From positions 1,302,001 to 1,366,000 of the forward strand of contig JAUCEF010000011.1 in the NCBI GenBank assembly GCA_033558025.1: a stretch of DNA of 64,000 nt. The letters are read 5' to 3'. The first letter of the stretch is position 1, and each line of letters opens with the position of its first letter. The DNA comes from Phytophthora sp. 'mugwort'. Its lineage: Eukaryota; Oomycota; Peronosporomycetes; Peronosporales; Peronosporaceae. The notes beneath the pieces are model-generated. The model did no database searches. It was given only the letters and a program-made list of their open reading frames with translations, and was not told the origin of the DNA. Both the position numbers and the translations under genes were made by a program. Shown one piece after another: positions 22,730-32,972 of the stretch.

Positions 22730-23226
22730 TGTGAGAGGATCGGATCGTATATTGGCCGGCCCTCTCCCACGTTAGCAAACTTCTGCTCAAGCGCATACCC
22801 CAATCAATCGGCATTCAATGCTTGGCCGACGATCGTCTCGACTATCAACTCGCAAGATCCCTCTAAGGAAGCGGCAAGCAACTCAAGGAAAGGAAAGGAA
22901 CAACGCCACGGCAACCTAGGTCTCGGATCAAGTCCAGGCCGCCGATTAAAGATCGAATACCTCAGATCGAACCAATAACTGCAGCAGAGCGAAGACTTCC
23001 GCGCTGCTCCACGTCCCCGCGTCCCGCCAGGACGTTCAAGACTTTACATCGCTGCATCCTTGGACTCCCAAGAGAGCAGATCCAGCCCACCGACGTGTAC
23101 ACAAGGTGAGACCAAGCTTAGCTGATCTCGGACCATTGGGGAACCCCCTCCGTTAGTCGGTGTCAGGGCGCAGTTGGTTAGCGGATCGGGTCTTAATCGT
23201 ATTTTGACCGATCCCGCTACATTACA
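22730..23226 (-). repeat. Possible Gypsy LTR (solo or 3' LTR), minus strand
   Basis: On the minus strand this interval begins TGTAATGTAGCGGG and could end CTCTCACA, LTR-like TG...CA ends. It lies downstream of a minus-strand pol tail at 23640-23880. No partner LTR is in the window, so the limits are a guess. Confidence 0.3.
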
Positions 23227-23639
23227 GTACCGCCTGGAACAACATTTATTTGTACGCTCGTCCATAGGTTGCGTTCTTCAATGTTGCTCGCCACTTTGTC
23301 TCGGATCTTAGCGACGCCCGCTAAGAGTCCGACAACGAACTGGGTTACCGTTCTCTAACCATATTGAGTATCTGAGAAAAGAGCCTAACACCGTCGATTT
23401 AGTCAGTAAGCCACCATCTGAACCTTTTCTTGCATCTTTTTTTTGTTTACATGAATATGGAGTACGCTGTTAGTATTGCATACAAATTCTGAGTAGGCAA
23501 GCTATACGTCGTAGCTCACTTAGATGGATTGTTGGAAAAATGAAAGTGATCGTTTTAGGCTTTGTAATAGCATTATTCGTAGAACGTTCCTGGGTCATCT
23601 CAATTAAATCGCTATCATGGGATATCTCTTTTAGTCATT

Positions 23640-23880
23640 TCACATTAAGACGGAGTCCCTTTCGCCGACGAGACAGAACGAAGACGACGGATATGTAGCG
23701 TTTTCAGATACCGTTTCTTGTTTAATACGTCGTGGCGTTGCTGTCTAGTATCAACCTCGTAAGGTCCGGCAAATGTCGGCTCGAGCTTTGCTCGACGAGG
23801 ATCATTATTTCCCACCATTACCAAATCCTCGGGGATAAACTACGAGTAGTCACTTGCTTTTTTCCCCGGTGCCAGACAAC
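23640..23880 (-). pseudogene. Gypsy pol C-terminal fragment
   Basis: The minus strand reads EDLVMVGNNDPRRAKLEPTF, then AGPYEV, HDVLNKKRYLKTLHIRRLR: the GPY/F-type C-terminal part of a Ty3/Gypsy integrase. No other pol domain is found next to it. Confidence 0.5.
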
Positions 23881-23929
23881 GTCATGATCAATTCCAGGTG
23901 AAGCTCCGCAGATCTGCCGCGATTTCATT

Positions 23930-24945
23930 CAGCTGGCAGAGCACCTGATTGCGACGTACAACATCAAGTTCAGCAATATCCTCAACATGGACCAAGTTCC
24001 TCAGTACTTCGAGACGGAGCCGAAGTCAACGATCACGGCGCGTGGTTCTTAGCAAAGATGGATCAAGTTATCGGCATTTCTCCGCAACCTTCACGACCAC
24101 TGACGGCGAGAGGAATGTGCTGACTCCACACCTGATATTTCCCAAGATTAAACAAACTGTCGTGTCCGCCTTGGGTCATGGTGGATGTCAACCCGGGAAA
24201 CTCGACATTTTCCTTGATCAAGCTCGCCAGGTAGTGTGCAACAGTGTATAGACGCACGAGCCGGTATCGACGCTTGCGGCTGTCATATGAGACTTGCTGA
24301 CTCCGAGCGACTGAAGCGTACAACATTTTTGTACTGGTCGTACAGCCGACATGACCAACAGACTACAAGCCCTCGGCATCGCAATCAACCGAAGATACCA
24401 GGGATGCTACAGATATCCGTTTGATCACTATCTTGGCGAAGCACTGGACGACCCTTTGCTGCAAACGAAGGCTGGTAACCCAAGTGTACCTAGTTACGCT
24501 ACGGCGGCACAATAGACGTTGGACTCTGTTGCAATGAAGGATGCAGCCAGCATCAATCAAACGTTTGCGCTGTTCGGACTGGTCCCCAATATAGACTTCA
24601 ACCTTGAAGCGCTTCACACACCGCTGCGAGACCTGCTCGCTACAGACATCGATATGGATAGCAATACAGTCATTTTAATGATGATAATGACAGGGAGCCC
24701 TTAATCATTGCAGCACCATCGTGGTACCTGCCGGACAACCGCACATCCAGCTTATTTTGTTGCCTTCTACACGGCATTGAGACACCATTGGGCGAGAACG
24801 CGGAGGGGGGGGGGGGTACTGATGGACAACCTGGAGACATTGCGTGACTTGGATGATCTCTTCGACGGTAAATACCCTGCGCAAGAACGAAGAAGCCTAG
24901 AAATTGGAATGTTTGCCGTTCGTTTCAAGCATAATTCGTGAACTG
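23930..24945 (+). pseudogene. Tigger/pogo-like transposase C-terminal part (T3)
   Basis: Over several frames: NMDQVPQYFETEPKSTIT (first catalytic Asp), FTATFTTTDGERNVLTPHL-like residues, GIDACGCHMRLADSERLK (second Asp), then LQALGIAINRRYQGCYR, where the third catalytic Asp of the usual QPLDVAIN is Gly. The C-terminal part (INQTFALFGLVPN, LRDLLATDIDMD, DDLFDGKYPAQERR) follows to about 24941. The N-terminal DNA-binding part is missing. This is a different Tigger lineage from T1 (NMDQ rather than NADQ). Confidence 0.68.
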
Positions 24946-25399
24946 CACGCGATCGGGTTTGAACCCAGACCGTTGAAAGGAGGATGGACGCGTCAGCAAG
25001 TTATTTTCTCACTTTACAATGTTGTTCGATATATAACACATAGGCGGTATAAAGGAATAGAACGCACATATAGCGTTGTACGCGCATAAAACACGTACTG
25101 TAGGCCCAATAAACGGGATAAGACGGTAGGCTTTCCGTTCGTATAGAAGTTGTGATAGGCCTATAAAATAATTCATGATATTTGATTTGTGTTTTTGAGA
25201 ATATATTACGGCATCCTCGCATGCATTATGATAAGTATTTTTTTGTTTACCTGTCATAATACCACGACCAAATGCCTCTGTGGGTAGCGCTTCTTCGTCG
25301 CACACATCTATCGTATTTGGTCGCGCTGATACGTCGATAATCAATGTCTGGCCTGCTCAGCACACACACATCAACTCGCCGCCGTTCACAGAATAAGCC
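24946..25399. other. Unassigned DNA
   Basis: A minus-strand frame (25344-25009) begins with a protein-like stretch (DVSARPNTIDVCDEEALPTE) ending at a possible splice donor (GTAAAC near 25242), but no following exon is recognised. Confidence 0.25.
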
Positions 25400-25860
25400 C
25401 AGGAGGACGAGGCGGCGGCTGGTCCTCGGCGTCCGCGTCGCTCTGACCAGTGCGCGTCAGACAGAACGTAGGTGAGTAATAGCTCGGTTCTCCGCGAGGT
25501 TTAGCTGCTGTGTTGTACCGCTACTGCTAACTTAAGCCTTCGGGTTCTGCATTTGATCTAAGGTGCCGTATTTTGAAAGATGATGTGCGTGGCAGGATGG
25601 TGCTCACCGTGCGCGTCGGACACAATCGAGGTGGGTGTAATAGCTCGGTGCTCCGCGAGGTTCGCTACAATGATTTACCGCTAATGCTATCCAATTGTGC
25701 ATCTTACTAAAAAAATAAAAGCGCCGTGGCTGCTCCTCGGTTCCTAGTCGTAAGGGACCGTGCCTGCTTGGGGTCGTCTAGGTGAGCTTGTTAGTGCGCT
25801 ATGCTGAGGGTCTATTTGATCTAACGCTTAATTGCTGCTGTGTTGACGCAGGTAGACAAT
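25400..25860 (+). repeat. Degenerate direct repeat, period about 159 bp
   Basis: GTGCGCGTC followed by AGGTG and TAATAGCTCGG then CTCCGCGAGGTT occurs at about 25450-25500 and again at about 25609-25660, 159 bp apart. A weaker third copy may start near 25730. No coding content. Confidence 0.5.
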
Positions 25861-26059
25861 CAGCTAGATACAAGAACACACAATGTATTGACCAATTTAT
25901 CTGAACTATCATTGAAAATCTCTAGCATTCATGTTGCTCCCCCAGATAATGTCTGGCGAATGAATACGTGTGCTCCTAACGGACAAAGCTTGTATCGAAA
26001 TCGCTGCAACTGAGGCGAGAAGCGTGCTTACCTCAACCGTCATGCCAGCTTCGTTCTGT

Positions 26060-26743
26060 GTAGCAGGGCGAGTGTCCTTGAGCAAGTCAACATGTTTGAA
26101 CTCGCCAACGATGGTAGCACACTGAGCCTCCTCCAGGCATCAGCTAGCCATGTAGCTATCTCAGATTGTGACGGCGCTTTAAGCTCAAATCCCGCTTTTT
26201 TCTTCTTCGATGTACAGCGCCGTCGCCAAACAGGCTGACCAGCTTCTCTATTGGCGTCCGAAGATGCAGCGCCTAAATCACGGTAAGTCGACCAGTGTAC
26301 GCTTAGCTTTTTGACCGCTGCTGCTCACCACTTCTGCTTCGCTCTGCTCCTCGTCTGGTAGCCTCGTCGCTAGAATTTGTACATCCCCGCCAGCATACAT
26401 CGACTGTTCGCATGCTTGCTCTGTGCTACACTTTGTTTCATGGAAAGCACCCTATCTCCCAACGACCGCAACTCCCACGCCATCGGCACCTTGGTCTGGA
26501 GAAGCTGGCACCTGACCTCCTGTTGCAGCCGGCAGCTCGTCATCCGCAGTTGGCATGCAGCTGTTACCAGACTTTGAACCTGACTCCGGTTTGATTCTTC
26601 TTCCCGCCGCGCTGCATCTACTTGCAGGCTGCTGCGCAATGTCATCTCGATGATACTTGGCTACTTTGAACTTGCATCTGACGTCCCGCGCTCGCCGAAG
26701 TCGTTCATTCAGAGACCAATTCCAGGCAACGTGTGCTGGTTGG
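26060..26743 (-). pseudogene. Tigger/pogo-like transposase T2, 3' part
   Basis: Directly beyond the left LTR of element G3 the minus strand reads QPAHVAWNWSLNERLRRARD: the third catalytic block, with His in place of Asp. Further down (about 26220-26120) GFELKAPSQSEIATWLADAW is the C-terminal block of the same family. The roughly 400 bp between them are longer than expected and hold a Gln/Ser-rich frame of unknown origin, so a further insertion is likely. Confidence 0.6.
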
Positions 26744-27045
26744 TGTAGCATGTTTTGGAACACTACGAGGGAAGCTGGCGCTTCCTGGCAAACCAAAGCT
26801 TTGTTGATGGTTTGGAGGTACAACTTAAAGTGATCTCTTCCTCTAGCTGTGTCGGCGACTTCTGCAGAAGGTCTTCTGCCAAAGCGTCTTCTACCAAAGC
26901 GCCTTCTGCCAACGACCTCTCTGTCTGTTGCGAATTGGTTTCTTTATTTTCTGCCCTATCCTAGTGCCAGCTTGGCGACGTCTGTTCGTGGACGTCGCTC
27001 GGTAAATGGGCTGGGCTTGATTCTTCGACCCCCCCCCCCACTACA
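26744..27045 (-). repeat. 3' LTR of element G3
   Basis: Runs TGTAG...CTACA; near-identical to 31256-31555. It carries internal short repeats (CTTCTGCCAAAGCG-type words three times) and a poly-C run near 27029. Confidence 0.85.
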
Positions 27046-27319
27046 CCGCCCTTCCAAGCCTTGCCCAATCAGTCGGGCCCTGCTCAAAGCCATTCAAGTC
27101 TTTTTGAGCTGTCACTCAGGTCTGTTTGAGTGGGTGTCGAAATTAGTTTGTCGAAATGTCAAAATATCGTATGTGTTGAAATGATGTCGAAAACAAAATC
27201 TGTGACTTTGTGTCGTCATCTCGGTATCAACAGTTGAAGCACGTCGGTCACTCCGTCGCCGACTGCTTCTGGGTCAGTGCCAATACATGTTGCTTGAATC
27301 GAGAATCTCCCCGTCGCTC

Positions 27320-27480
27320 TGTTAACTTTTTAACAGCACCGGTATGTCTTTTGCCAAAGACTTGGTTGATTCCGGGGAGTCCTCAATAGGCTTCAAGCCC
27401 TTCCAGCTCACTAGAACGTCATAGTCTTTCTACTCTGCATTCCATGTACAGTCAAGCAGCCCTTTGACCGCTAACACTTG
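27320..27480 (-). pseudogene. Chromodomain of element G3
   Basis: On the minus strand VKGLLDCTWNAE, a stop, then KDYDVLVSWKGLKPIEDSPE and SLAKDIPVLL fit the chromodomain type of this Gypsy lineage (VSWKG... then E-D-S). One in-frame TAG interrupts it. Confidence 0.6.
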
Positions 27481-28188
27481 ACCTTGGGGGGGCTACATGC
27501 TCACGAATCGCTTCTGAGATCTGCAGCGAGCTGTCAGCATGGAACTTCAACGTAGAGGCGTGGACATCTGTCTCCTCGCCGGTCGCGAGGTGCCACAGTA
27601 CGAAAGAGTGTTTGTCAGCTTCGGATGACTTGGTACGGCCCAATCCAGGTCGCTAGTAATTTGTCTTGGTGTTTATGGTCCACCCTTGACCTCAATACGT
27701 AATCGCCCATGTCGAAGTTGGCTTGCTTTGCATGTTGGTGGCGCCGTTTATTGCGTTCGGTCTGTTGTGCGCGTGCAGTGATCATCGGTTTGTGCACAGA
27801 TCGGACGCTGGTCTTTATTGCTGCAAGCCAAGGCTCGATGTCGCCTGATTGTTCTGGTAGGGATAATATTTTTTCGCTGTTTCAGATTTACGCAAAAACC
27901 CAAAGGTAATGGTAGTGGAAGTCCACAAAACAACTCGACCGGGGCCTTGTTACCCAAAGAGGAAACGGGCGTGTGGTTCAAGTTCCCTTGCAGAATTGGT
28001 ACGAAATACGTCCAATCATGTGTGTCAATTTCGTACTCTAAACATAGAGTCCGCAGAACCTGGATGATATCTCGGTTGGCACGCTCAATGCTGCCATTAA
28101 TCCAGGGGCTGTATGTCACAGTAAATTCTTGCTTTAACTTGAGGCGTCTCATGAGTATGGTTCCCTGCCCAACGGGACACCATGTCAC
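27452..28188 (-). pseudogene. Integrase of element G3, internally deleted
   Basis: Visible parts are the end of the catalytic core (FTVTYSPWINGSIERANRD with the catalytic Glu, IQVLRTLCLEYEIDTHDW) and the C-terminal domain (ANFDMGDYVLRSRVDHKHQD, ATWIGPYQVIRS). The zinc-binding HHCC domain and both catalytic Asp blocks are absent: RNase H sequence ends at about 28100-28190 in the same place where this frame starts. An internal deletion of a few hundred bp is the simplest reading. Confidence 0.68.
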
Positions 28189-28712
28189 TCACATTCGATG
28201 TGACTTCAATGTGCTGGATCTCATACTCATATTCTATCAGGTTAGTTGCCCACCTCAACAATTTACCGCGAATATGTTTATTTACTCCCGCCCCAGGTGC
28301 AAAAACGTAAATCAAGTTTCTGTGGTCGAAGTAAAGCTAGAAACCTTTAGGTCGTAGGAGCAAGTAGCTCAACTTGTCACAAGCGCATACAATCGGATAC
28401 GCTTTTTTCTATAATGCTCCACTGGCACTGCGATCCAGTAAATGTTCCGCTCAGGCATAGAAGCAACTCGTGCTGTTGCTCGTGAACAGGTGCGTCAGCT
28501 CTCCATTTGAGTACCTGGCTTACCACTAAACGCCAACCAACGTCGCTCGCGTCTGTCATCACGCACATGGTCGCGTCCTCTCGTGGAAATGCAGGCTGTA
28601 AGTTATTTGCTAGCGATTCCTTCAATGCGTCGTACGCCGTCCGCTGTTCGTCAGTCAGGTTGATAGCGATTCCAGCTGCTATCCTCTTCGTTCGCTTGCT
28701 TGCATGGGTCAA
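28097..28712 (-). pseudogene. RNase H region of element G3
   Basis: MCVMTDASDVGWRLVVSQVL holds the first acidic residue and IIEKSVSDCMRL the second. After a stop come DHRNLIYVFAPGAG and KLLRWATNLIEYEYEIQHIE, the usual end of Ty3/Gypsy RNase H, then DMVSRWAGN. Confidence 0.68.
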
Positions 28713-28720
28713 TGCATTAT

Positions 28721-29561
28721 CTAGAGCGTCCTGCAGGGACGGGTTATCCTAGCGTAGTCGAGTAGGCTGTCTCTCATCCAGTTTGTCGAGCACAAAAACT
28801 GTTGGAGCTCTCCTGCCGTGGTAGGGTACGGGAGGTTCTGGAGTGTCCGAAGTCGCTCTGGATCATGTCGAACGCCAGAACCCGAAATAATTTTCCCGCA
28901 CCAGCGCACTTCAGGCTTGAACAAACACGACTTCTCCACGCTGAGTTTGAAGCCAAAGAAATCAAACAGTTCAAACAGTCCTTCCATCTTGGCCAAGTAG
29001 GTCTCCACATCATTAGCGAAAAGCAACAAGTCATCTATCCACACGAGCAGGTGCTTATGCATGAGTTCTTCCAAACATTTCTGTATTATAGCTTGGAAGA
29101 GCAATACTGCGTCGGTACAACCCTGAGGGACTAGGTTCGGCGTGTAGACTTAGTTGTGGGTCATATGACAACATCTCTTGGCACTCTTCTGCCAAAGCAA
29201 GCTGCCAGTAGACTTTAATGAAGTCGAACATACCGAAGAAAACGGCACCCTTTACATCTTCGAGATCGGTCTGTACATCATCCCCACAGTTGCTTCGACC
29301 AGTGCGTTCATAGGTTTGTAGTCTGTCGTCTGTCGGAATTCTCCTTGTCCTTTTGCGTACTGGAAGAGCAGGGCATGCCCATCGACTCTCTTGATTTTCG
29401 TACACCCAGCCTAACACCACCAGTTGCCTGTTAAAATCATCCAAGAAGCGACGAACTTCTGGAGGATACTTGCGAGCCTTGCATCTGTATGACTTTGCTC
29501 CCTTCTTGATCCGTACCCGCATTGGTGGCACTCGAGTAGGCGGATCCGCGCCCAAACGCAC
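28721..29561 (-). pseudogene. Reverse transcriptase of element G3
   Basis: Two overlapping minus-strand frames. The first (29561-29055) holds the N-terminal RT (KYPPEVRRFLDDFNRQL, SRWACPALPVRK, FGMFDFIKVYWQLALAEE). The second (29104-28721) holds the active site VWIDDLLLFA, then FFGFKLSVEKSCLF and VRWCGKIISG. The YxDD-type Asp pair is intact (as IDD), unlike in G1 and the LINE. One frameshift separates the halves. Confidence 0.75.
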
Positions 29562-29628
29562 TCTCTATAAGTCGAATTTTTAATGCAATACGGATCAACT
29601 CATCCTTCAGCTCGCACGGAAAGCCGTC

Positions 29629-30199
29629 CTAGATTGCCTTCTCTACCAGTGCTAACACATTTGCTCGCACTTCGTCGTCCTGGATCGCACCAACCCCAAC
29701 GGTTGGTTCGTCCACATCATCAAATTCATCCCCATCCGTGTCGGTCGCGAACGATGCAGCCAATAAATTTAGTTGCCGCTCAACGTCAATTCCCAAGGTA
29801 AACAACACGTCATTACCCAGTAGGACTCGCCAAGTCTCCAGGAATAATAAGACACTCAACTGGTTTAGCAACGTGCACAAAGCCTGCAATTATTCGTAAC
29901 CTCAGATTCAATTTCACCGTCCAGTCCATATAAAGTGTAATACCGTCGGCCGTCGTTCACTCTGTAGGCTCCCGTGACCTATGATGCACGATTCGGGACT
30001 TCACTTCTTTCAGTCGATCAAAAACTGTTTCATCCAAGCAGCAACGATGTGCACCACTATCCGCACAAAGCGGGGCTTCCAGCTTGTCCTCCAGTACGAC
30101 AACCTGGCCCTGCTTCGGGAAACACTGTCGAATCCGTTTCAATCTGGCGGCGCTTCTCTTTGTTGGGGTCGCCGGCTTGGTTGCATGTTTTTCGATCAT
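29629..30199 (-). pseudogene. Protease region of element G3
   Basis: LCADSGAHRCCLD carries the retropepsin Asp-Ser-Gly motif (30199-29957 frame). VLLGNDVLFTLGIDVE in the frame to 29629 is the C-terminal protease motif. They lie between the gag zinc knuckle and RT. Confidence 0.65.
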
Positions 30200-31109
30200 T
30201 GAGGAGTTTGTCGCGCTCGGTTGTTGTCGCTGTGGGCACTTGGGCAGATAAGGTGCTCCGCCACAATGAAAACAACCTTCTTTTGGAGCCCCTTTGAAAG
30301 CTGCACGACCTTGTTGACCTCTATTTTCTGGTGTTGGCCTGCATCAGTCGCTTGTTTCACTTTCTTCACAGATCGGCACTTCTGTTGCTCAGGGCGACGC
30401 TTTTTCTGCTGGGATCCATGCTTTTGTTGATTGTAATGCTGCTTACGGCGTGCGAAATTCTGATCCGTCAAAGCTCGTTCCTCGATCGCCTCTTCCTTGG
30501 CTTTCTGACGGACGAGCTCGTACAGCTTTTGAATGTCGTTCTTTGCTTCACGAACTTGGAAGTCCAATTGGTTTTGGACCTTTTTCTTCAGTACATTTTG
30601 AAGCGAGTTGATAATGAGCTTGCACTTTTCTTTCCTTCTCCTTTCCGACTCGAAGAAGGTCGAGAACTCGTACTTCTTGATCAAGGAGTTGCACATGTGG
30701 AAGTACTCTATTAGCCTCGCGTCGATGTCCCTGTTCGCTAAGCTCATGCACAGTTCCTCGCGAAATATTTCCTTCACATTTGGGCAGCTCTTGGTTCGGA
30801 TGCGACCTCGTGGATTTTCTCCAGCAGGAACTCATCCGTCACGCTGCTTTGCTCCACTCCCCAGCTGATCTCGCACATTGTCGCCAACAAGTTCGAGTCG
30901 AAAACGCTTTTCACACTCTTCATTACTGCTCTGACGTCTTCTTTCCCGTCCTTGCAGCGGTCCTTGGTGTACGCCTCGTACTCCTTACTCAGCTTCAACC
31001 ACCCCACTAACGCTTCGCGTGCCATGGAGGACACCTTGGGCGGGATCACGATGGCAAAAATGGGGTGAGGTACGCGCGCAGTCTGCTGGCTCGTCGTGAT
31101 TTCCGTCAC
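30196..31109 (-). pseudogene. gag of element G3
   Basis: Two frames meet near 30775. The first (31109-30774) has VSSMAREALVGWLKLSKEYE, the second (30777-30196) a long basic helix-rich part (ESERRRKEKCKLIINSL). A zinc-knuckle-like CFHCGGAPYLPKC lies near 30255, with Tyr where the His should be. One frameshift only, so gag is the best preserved part. Confidence 0.65.
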
Positions 31110-31255
31110 TCCATCTCACCGTGTACCCGGTTCGCTCCAGTCACTCCGCGTGTCACGAGGGGGCTATCCTGGCCTTGATCCCCGGTCGTTGGTGAGGTTG
31201 TCATACTTCGTCTCCATTCCGTCGATGTTGCTTAACCTGCAACTAAAGATATCTT

Positions 31256-31555
31256 TGTAGTAGGTTTCGGAACACTACGAGGGAAGCTGGCGCTTCCTGG
31301 CAAACCAAAGCTTTGTTGATGGTTTGGAGGTACAACTTAAAGTGATCTTTTCCTCTAGCTGTGTCGGCGACTTCTGCAGAACGTCTTCTGCCAAAGCATC
31401 TTCTACTAAAGCGCCTTCTGCCAACGACCTCTCTGTCTGTTGCGAATTGGTTTCTTTATTTTCTGCCCTATTCTAGTGCCAGCTTGGCGACGTCTGTTCG
31501 TGGACGTCGCCCGGTGAATGGGCTGCGCTTGCTTTTTCGAACCCCCCCCCCTACA
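31256..31555 (-). repeat. 5' LTR of element G3
   Basis: Pair of 26744-27045, same TGTAG/CTACA ends, about 95% identity by eye. Confidence 0.85.
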
Positions 31556-32560
31556 GTTGACATACATAGGTGTGTGGTTGCACCTTTACGAGGACGACCT
31601 TTATCAACGCTGCGTACTGAATGACTTTCTCGGTACCACGCCCTGAGAAGTCTCCCCACAGTAGTAGAATTGGCTCGTTGCAGTTGACCCGCTCACCAAA
31701 GTGAAACCTCAAAAATTCAAGGGATCCCACCAGCCTTTCGCGTCACCGAAAATTCGTCACCCGACGCTTTTGAAGAGGGACAATCGTTTCCACAGAGCTC
31801 AACCAAATCCATTGAGGAACTATGTGTTCGCGACACGTTCGTCTGGTCTCGCGGATTGACGTGTCTTGAATACCAAGAAATGGGGCAAATTGTTTCCGTC
31901 AGCGTCAGGGTCGGCTAGCATGCTCGCTCCTTATTTTCGCGGGCACATTTTACCCAAACTGTCCTAGCGTTGCGCTTATCGATTGTCTTCTGCGGCAAAT
32001 ACTCGAACTACTCGAAATATTTCGATCGATTGTCTTCCGTGGCGAATACTCGAAATACTTGAAATATTTGCCACAGAAGACAATCGATAAGGACAACGCT
32101 AGGACAGATCGCTAAGCAAACTTAGATGTTGAGGCACTACACATGCAGACATACCTGCTTGATCTGCATTATATACCTGATGAATGACTTGTTTTTGACC
32201 ATTATATATCTTACTGTTGCTGTAAATCTTTTGTAACCTGTGCAGCGTCGTCTGGTATCGTTCGGCCTTGCCTCGTTCGAGCTCGAATCGAAAGCCGATG
32301 CCCGCGGAAGAACCTTCGAGCCCAGGAAGTCGAGGCTCGAAATGATTCAGGGGTCATCCCTCCCTCTTTAACAACTTCTATCGCTTTTTGAGTTGACATT
32401 CCTGACGAGACAGGAATACCTTCCCGTCTGGAGGAACTAAATTCACAAAACTATTTGCACTTCTGTCTCCGCAGAGAGCACAGCACCTTGCCCTCGCTTA
32501 CGGCGCTTGAACTTGTCGTTACCACATATACTTACAATAGATGTGCGCTCTCCTAGCCAT
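31556..32560 (-). pseudogene. Tigger/pogo-like transposase T2, 5' part
   Basis: On the minus strand, from about 32560 down: KRRKRGQGAVLSAETEVQIV, IPVSSGMSTQKAIEVVKEGG, WARRFFRGHRLSIRARTRQG (the CENPB/Tc5-type DNA-binding region), then VYNADQAG, directly followed by GTATGT at 32154, the same intron position as in T1. After a region with a 149-bp palindrome, exon sequence resumes (GNNLPHFLVFKTRQS near 31890-31840, KGWWDPLNF near 31720) and ends at TYVN at the right LTR of G3. The gene continues at 26743. Confidence 0.68.
31959..32107. mobile_element. Fold-back MITE-like palindrome
   Basis: A 149-bp near-perfect palindrome: CTGTCCTAGCGTTG at the left end, CAACGCTAGGACAG at the right end, with matching inner arms (ATCGATTGTCTTCTG and CAGAAGACAATCGAT). 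It lies in the presumed intron 1 of T2. No clear target duplication is visible. It carries no coding capacity. Confidence 0.65.
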
Positions 32561-32972
32561 TTTTGAATGATTTTCTTCTTTTTTTTTTTCTTTTCGAGTC
32601 GCACGATTGCTCACCAAACATAGTATCTACAACTTCATTAACCCCTCTGTTACCGGAAATTAGGGCATCGGACGCCTTAGATTTCGTCGTAACTTACGAC
32701 GCAAATACAACTTGGTTTTTGTAAGGAGGCGTCTTATCCATGATCGGATACATGGGGCTCGGTGTATAAGGTTTGAGGGTTTTCAGTTGTCAACGTCGTA
32801 ACACTTACAATGTATGATTCCAATTGGAGAGCGCCATCCCAACCTTACGACGTTCAGTAAGAAACAGAGTTACGAGATGGCGAGCCGAAGATATAAAAAA
32901 CGCAGCATAGACCGGTCAACGAGGAGGAGTTGCCAGGTAATTTCCCGAAACGCATTTTCGTCTTCACACGTA

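Larger units (their letters stand above)
26744..31555 (-). mobile_element. Gypsy-type LTR retrotransposon with chromodomain (element G3)
   Basis: Direct repeats of about 300 bp at 26744-27045 and 31256-31555, both TGTAG...CTACA, bound a minus-strand gag-protease-RT-RNase H-integrase-chromodomain order. Flanking pentamers GTTGG (26739-26743) and GTTGA (31556-31560) are a 5-bp duplication with one change. The LTRs are about 95% identical by eye. The element sits in a Tigger transposase gene (T2) on the same strand. Pol has stops and lacks part of integrase. Confidence 0.88.

Noticed and set aside
24940..24990. tRNA box B-like GGTTCAAACCC on the minus strand
   Set aside because: No box A at the right distance, no acceptor stem, and it lies at the end of a Tigger pseudogene.
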